From: Pedobacter sp. WC2423
GTDB taxonomy: Bacteria > Bacteroidota > Bacteroidia > Sphingobacteriales > Sphingobacteriaceae
Assembly: GCF_040822065.1 (NCBI RefSeq)
Contig: NZ_CP162005.1
Coordinates: forward strand, 3,968,001 to 4,032,000
Direction: 5' to 3'
DNA length: 64,000 nt
Shown here: piece by piece, positions 61,236 through 64,000 of the stretch
Layout of the letters: each line of letters begins with the position of its first letter
How positions within the stretch are numbered: the first letter of the stretch is position 1
Position numbers and translations under genes: made by a program
The notes under the pieces: generated by a model
Seen by the model: the letters and a program-made list of their open reading frames with translations, nothing else
What the model was told of the DNA's origin: nothing
The model's database searches: none

Positions 61236-62465
61236 CTAAATAATTCTTGGATAGCAAAGTATATGCTTTTTAACTGTCCTGTCAAGTGATTCGAGGTTAG
61301 ATAAATCAGATGCTTTTGCAATGTCTGTTGTTGTATTATTTTTCATTAATATGTTAATTGTACTGTTTCCAGCCCCTGTATTGTACGCCCTGTTGCTAAT
61401 TACATCTGTAAAAACAAAGTAAGATACCTCATTCAGATCAATTCCAAGGCTAAAGGCAGTATTTTCACTAATCATCGCTACTCTGCCTGGATCAGGCGCA
61501 TCATTGGTAATCTCAATTTTGTACAGATTACGGTTAACCAGCATATTACATAACAAGGAAAGAATTCTGTCCTGATGTCCGCACCATACTTTCACCGAGG
61601 TAAAAATATCCTGATCATCCAGTTTGGCGAATTGCAGTAAATGCACATTTGTCCCGAAAAACTCCTTTTGAGAAATCTCATTTTTCAGGAAATGCTGCAA
61701 TGCCGGGGTTGCAAATAAATCTCCGCCTTTTACGGCAAGCTCTTTAGCGCGTTTCAAAATTTTCACCAGCAGCATTTCTCCGGCAATCACTGTTTTATGC
61801 AAATAAACCTGCCAGTACATTAATCTCCTTGCAATCAGGAACTTCTCAATAGAGTAAATTCCTTTTTCTTCAATGACCAGCTGATCATCAGCGATGTTAA
61901 ACATTTTAATAATCCGGTCAAAGCTGATTACCCCTTCACTCACCCCAGTAAAGAAACTGTCTCTGTTTAAGTAATCCATTCTGTCCAGGTCAAGCTGACT
62001 TGAAATCAGCTGATGCAGGAATTTCTTTGGATACTCTCCCTTAAATATTGCTATGGCGGTATTTAGTTCTCCGTCAAATTCCATATTCAGGCGCTCCATC
62101 ATCAGGATAGAGATATCTTCATGCTGAATGCCTTTAACCAGTGAATATTCCAGGGCATGAGAAAATGGCCCATGACCGATATCATGGAGTAATATAGCTA
62201 TGGTTGCACCTTCTTCTTCATCTTTAGTAATCTCGTGGCCCTTACTGCGTAAGATATCAATAGCCAGGCACATCAGGTGCATTGCACCAAGCGCGTGGTG
62301 AAAACGCGTATGCAAAGCTCCCGGATATACCAGGTGCGTCATCCCCAATTGTTTAATGTAGCGTAGCCGCTGAAAAAAGGGATGCGAGATCAGGTCAAAG
62401 ATCAATTCTGAGGGTATATTGATAAATCCATATACCGGGTCATTTATTATTTTCTTTTTATTCAA
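61236..62465 (-). CDS. HD domain phosphohydrolase
   Basis: A 409-residue protein starting with a TTG at 62465 (N-terminus LNKKKIINDPVYGFI, where relatives begin MNKKKI); another TTG lies at 62474. The HD metal site is in TRFHHALGAMHL, ILLHDIGHGPFSHALE and DLDRMDYLNRDSFFTGV, as in the SAMHD1/dGTPase-like group (YdhJ/YwfO). It may hydrolyse dNTPs or related nucleotides. It is divergent from porX with 104 bases between. Substrate not established. Confidence 0.88.
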   Translation of the reverse strand: MNKKKIINDPVYGFINIPSELIFDLISHPFFQRLRYIKQLGMTHLVYPGALHTRFHHALGAMHLMCLAIDILRSKGHEITKDEEEGATIAILLHDIGHGPFSHALEYSLVKGIQHEDISILMMERLNMEFDGELNTAIAIFKGEYPKKFLHQLISSQLDLDRMDYLNRDSFFTGVSEGVISFDRIIKMFNIADDQLVIEEKGIYSIEKFLIARRLMYWQVYLHKTVIAGEMLLVKILKRAKELAVKGGDLFATPALQHFLKNEISQKEFFGTNVHLLQFAKLDDQDIFTSVKVWCGHQDRILSLLCNMLVNRNLYKIEITNDAPDPGRVAMISENTAFSLGIDLNEVSYFVFTDVISNRAYNTGAGNSTINILMKNNTTTDIAKASDLSNLESLDRTVKKHILCYPRII

Positions 62466-62569
62466 TCTTGGCAAAATAAATTATACGGTACAAAAATTGC
62501 TATTTTTATCCGTACTTAAGAAAGAGATAGCTCTTTTTAAGGATTTATTTACACCTTATATATACAATA

Positions 62570-64000
62570 ATGCAGGAAACCAAGATTCTATGGGCCGATG
62601 ATGAGATAAACTTATTAAAACCGCATATATTACTATTAAACGAAAAAGGGTACCATGTGACTACATTTACAAATGGAAACGATGCATTGGAGGCTTTTGG
62701 TAAGGAGCATTTCGACCTGGTATTTCTGGATGAAAATATGCCAGGCATGAGTGGACTGGAAACCCTGTCTGCCATTAAAAATATAAAAAGTGACATTCCG
62801 GTTGTACTGATTACTAAAAGTGAAGAGGAAAACCTGATGGAGGATGCGATCGGTTCAAAAATTGACGATTATCTGATAAAACCGGTTAATCCTAAGCAAG
62901 TATTGCTGACGATCAAAAAAATCATAGACAATAAAAGACTGATCAGTGCCAAAACTTCAATGGCATATCAACAAGATTTCAGACGTTTAGGCATGACACT
63001 GAATGACAAATTAAGTTATGAAGAATGGACAGAGGTTTATAAAAAACTTATTTTCTGGGAACTGGAGCTTGAAAAGTTAGATGATCCTCAGATGCATGAA
63101 ATTCTGACCATGCAAAAATCTGAAGCGAATACGCAATTCTCTAAATTCATTGAAGACAATTACATTGACTGGGTAAATAAAAGAGGTAAAACGCCTTTAT
63201 TGTCTAATGAGCTGCTTAAAAAGAAAGCATTTCCGCATATCAATTCTACTACTCCGGTATTTTTTATCCTGATTGATAACCTGAGATATGATCAATGGAA
63301 GATTATCAATCCTTTAATCACAGAACATTTCAGATTAGACGAGGAAGATATTTATACGAGTATCCTGCCAACAGCGACACAATATGCAAGGAACTCTATC
63401 TTTTCAGGGCTGATGCCTCTTGAAATGGAGAAACGTTTCCCTTCACTTTGGCAAAATGATGATGAAGAAGGTGGTAAAAACATGCATGAAGAAGCTTTTC
63501 TTGCAGATCAGATTAAACGCAGCGTACGTAAAGACTGTAAATTCAGCTATCATAAAATTCTGACTTATGATGATGGAAAAGCACTTAACGAGCAAATGAA
63601 CAACCTGATGCAAAATGAATTCAATGCAATCGTTTACAACTTTGTCGATATGCTTTCTCATGCCCGTACAGACATGGCGATGATCAGAGAACTGGCCAAT
63701 GACGATGCAGCTTACCGCTCATTGACACTTTCCTGGTTTGAGCACTCTCCTTTATTGGAGCTGTTAAAGAAACTTGCGCAGAAACAGGTTAAAGTAATTA
63801 TTACTACAGATCACGGTACCATCAGGGTAAAACATCCAAGTAAAGTAATCGGAGATAGAAATACCAATACAAATCTGCGCTATAAACAGGGCAGAAATCT
63901 GAATTTTAATGCAAAAGAGGTGTTTTTGATTAAAAATCCTCATGAGGCGCAATTACCTAAAATAAATATCAGTTCTAATTATATTTTCGCCAAAGAAGAC
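62570..64000 (+). CDS. porX: PorX-type response regulator with PglZ domain, 3' end outside window
   Basis: About 477 codons are visible, starting at the ATG of MQETKILWADDE. The receiver (1-120) has phospho-Asp54 in LVFLDENMPGMSG, Thr in LITKSEEE and Lys in YLIKPVNP. A helical linker (about 125-210) is followed by an alkaline-phosphatase-fold PglZ domain (VFFILIDNLRYDQW; TATQYARNSIFSG; FVDMLSHAR; IITTDHGTIRV), with metal-binding Asp and His residues. This is PorX, which with the kinase PorY governs type IX secretion and gliding genes in Bacteroidota. PorX of the family normally has about 515-525 residues, so 40-50 are missing. Confidence 0.92.
   Translation, partial: MQETKILWADDEINLLKPHILLLNEKGYHVTTFTNGNDALEAFGKEHFDLVFLDENMPGMSGLETLSAIKNIKSDIPVVLITKSEEENLMEDAIGSKIDDYLIKPVNPKQVLLTIKKIIDNKRLISAKTSMAYQQDFRRLGMTLNDKLSYEEWTEVYKKLIFWELELEKLDDPQMHEILTMQKSEANTQFSKFIEDNYIDWVNKRGKTPLLSNELLKKKAFPHINSTTPVFFILIDNLRYDQWKIINPLITEHFRLDEEDIYTSILPTATQYARNSIFSGLMPLEMEKRFPSLWQNDDEEGGKNMHEEAFLADQIKRSVRKDCKFSYHKILTYDDGKALNEQMNNLMQNEFNAIVYNFVDMLSHARTDMAMIRELANDDAAYRSLTLSWFEHSPLLELLKKLAQKQVKVIITTDHGTIRVKHPSKVIGDRNTNTNLRYKQGRNLNFNAKEVFLIKNPHEAQLPKINISSNYIFAKED

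Noticed and set aside
1..64000. CRISPR array, tRNA or rRNA genes
   Set aside because: No evenly spaced direct repeats of 24-40 bp and no cloverleaf or rRNA-like segment were seen in the intergenic DNA on either strand.

Overview
The window is a chromosomal segment of a Bacteroidota bacterium, most likely a Sphingobacteriaceae member close to Pedobacter. This rests on the low GC content, on repeated matches to the Bacteroidota promoter form (TTG or TTTG, about 19-21 bases, TAnnTTTG), on a fused LpxC-FabZ gene, on a PorX-type regulator (type IX secretion control) and on families typical of the phylum (DUF2911, DUF3347, HYC_CC_PP). No tRNA, rRNA, CRISPR array, intact insertion sequence or complete prophage is visible.

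Layout. 1-4.9 kb: the end of a bestrophin-like channel, a nucleoid-associated protein, a TerC membrane protein, and an overlapping ECF sigma / membrane anti-sigma / secreted beta-solenoid operon. 5-9 kb: aspS and two divergent secreted serine hydrolases. 9.0-10.2 kb: the only long gene-poor stretch, with decayed coding remnants, two short tandem repeats of 10 and 11 bp period, a 50-bp palindrome and a 90-bp hairpin. 10.2-14.4 kb: a YtxH / holin-like / hypothetical envelope cluster, an NtrC-type regulator, and an enoyl-CoA hydratase coupled to a free-standing B12-binding domain. 14.4-18.8 kb: glnS, a lipoprotein amidase and an M49-like peptidase. 18.9-26.6 kb: a compact signalling operon (zinc peptidase, two hybrid histidine kinases, three response-regulator modules, CheR and CheB) without a chemoreceptor. 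26.7-31.4 kb: gltX, then a second kinase, DinB, a thioesterase, a Crp/Fnr regulator and an SMR exporter. 31.4-46 kb: two complete TetR-controlled tripartite efflux operons (EmrAB-type and RND-type) flanking ppc. 46-51 kb: AhpD/AhpC-type peroxide defence, an S9 peptidase, a DOPA-dioxygenase-like enzyme and YceI. 51.6-54 kb: a heavy-metal (probably copper) envelope cluster. 54-64 kb: housekeeping genes (PPIase, xth, cyclo-ligase, efp), the lipid A operon lpxD-lpxC/fabZ-lpxA with an ABC ATPase, an HD hydrolase and the start of porX.

How the parts fit: much of the window concerns the cell envelope and its protection (lipid A, efflux, metal, peroxide, ECF and two-component sensing, T9SS control). 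The clearest cis-regulatory signal is in the RND operon: two near-identical palindromes (TRAACA-S-TGTTYA) lie in the tetR promoter and just before the tolC start, with a terminator between the two genes. The best candidate for an under-described system is the kinase/CheB/CheR operon at 18.9-26.6 kb. The best candidate for undescribed repeats is the 9.5-10.2 kb intergenic region. Both are inferences from sequence reading alone.
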